From contig JBCCGE010000085.1 of the NCBI GenBank assembly GCA_039029455.1, forward strand, positions 1-13,793: a stretch of 13,793 nucleotides of DNA, written 5' to 3'. Below the pieces are notes generated by a model. It searched no databases. It saw only the letters and a list, made by a program, of their open reading frames with translations, and had not been told where the DNA came from. The stretch comes from JBCCGE01 sp039029455 (GTDB taxonomy: Bacteria > Pseudomonadota > Gammaproteobacteria > Arenicellales > Poriferihabitantaceae). Below, one piece after another: positions 13,515 through 13,793 of the stretch. The translations under genes were made by a program, and so were the position numbers. Each line of letters begins with the position of its first letter. Position 1 is the stretch's first letter.

Positions 13515-13793
13515 AAATTGCCTGCAAGCTCCATATTGACGGCAATTTCGAAGGAGAAATTGTTTCGGAAAACACTGTCGAAATTGGCAAGAGCGGTGAA
13601 GTCACCTCCAAGGTGATGGCGAAAAAACTTGTCGTTAGCGGCAAGTTCGTTGGAGACGCAGAGTGTGAATCCATTGAACTCACATCTGGCGGGGAAGCGG
13701 AGGGTAAACTGACCTCGGCAAGTCTGACCATCGACAGCGACAGTTCGTTTCAGGGAGAAAGTATTCGCAAACGACCAGAAGATATTAAGAAAG
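13424..13793 (+). CDS. Bactofilin (partial, runs off the window)
   Basis: Bactofilins are polymer-forming cytoskeletal proteins of right-handed beta-helix fold that scaffold cell-wall enzymes at the membrane. The ATG at 13424 follows AGGGGA (13413-13418) by five bases, a good ribosome binding site. The 123 codons present begin with a short disordered MAIFNKSDQQ, then the beta-helix core with the family rhythm: TTIAAGSKFAGTLEI, KLHIDGNFEGEI, TVEIGKSGEVTSKV, KLVVSGKFVGDAE, SIELTSGGEAEGKL and SLTIDSDSSFQGES. No stop is reached; the sequence is already past the core (RKRPEDIKK), so little is likely missing. It starts 91 bases before the end of the M23 gene, in a different frame, which suggests coupled expression of enzyme and scaffold. 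Confidence 0.92.
   Translation, partial: MAIFNKSDQQADYSSNVTTIAAGSKFAGTLEIACKLHIDGNFEGEIVSENTVEIGKSGEVTSKVMAKKLVVSGKFVGDAECESIELTSGGEAEGKLTSASLTIDSDSSFQGESIRKRPEDIKK

Overview
The window reads as a chromosomal segment of a gammaproteobacterium of moderate G+C content. The evidence is the gene block rpsF-rpsR-rplI-dnaB-alr-radA, a homodimeric-type AceE pyruvate dehydrogenase E1, an FkpA/Mip-type secreted peptidyl-prolyl isomerase, a PhoP/PhoQ-like pair and a DapD of standard length. No priB lies between rpsF and rpsR, unlike the enteric arrangement. I cannot name a genus. I see no insertion sequence, phage gene, CRISPR array, tRNA or rRNA.

Layout. Positions 1-596 (minus strand) hold the N-terminal 198 codons of aceE, running out of the window. 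Diverging from it is a small lipoprotein with a Pro/Glu linker and a peptidoglycan-binding domain (784-1167). Next comes the ribosomal operon rpsF-rpsR-rplI (1310-2562). It has a promoter with a G+C-rich discriminator, a leader that can pair with the rpsF Shine-Dalgarno sequence, and a strong intrinsic terminator at 2580-2608. A second tightly packed operon follows: dnaB-alr-radA (2707-6586). Then comes an FkpA-like isomerase gene (6647-7351) whose frame carries an in-frame TAG just after the signal peptide.

A signalling region follows: a secreted glycine-zipper protein (7541-8083), a small secreted PepSY-like protein (8149-8424), a PhoP-like response regulator (8424-9098) and a PhoQ-like sensor kinase (9095-10462). 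The last three are joined by overlapping stop and start codons. Converging on them is a minus-strand pair: dapD (lysine and peptidoglycan precursor synthesis) followed by a PP2C-type protein phosphatase. After a 364-base gap without a convincing gene, a membrane-anchored M23 endopeptidase (12447-13514) overlaps a bactofilin gene by 91 bases. The bactofilin gene runs off the right edge.

Functionally, several genes concern the cell envelope: the PG-binding lipoprotein, Alr (D-alanine), DapD (diaminopimelate), the M23 hydrolase with its bactofilin scaffold, and the PhoPQ-like envelope sensor with a small periplasmic companion. The rest is replication (DnaB), recombination (RadA), translation (S6, S18, L9), folding (FKBP) and central metabolism (AceE). 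Most of the region is ordinary core genome. The items most worth a second look are the interrupted FKBP gene, the rpsF leader fold, the M23-bactofilin overlap, and the PepSY-PhoPQ cassette.
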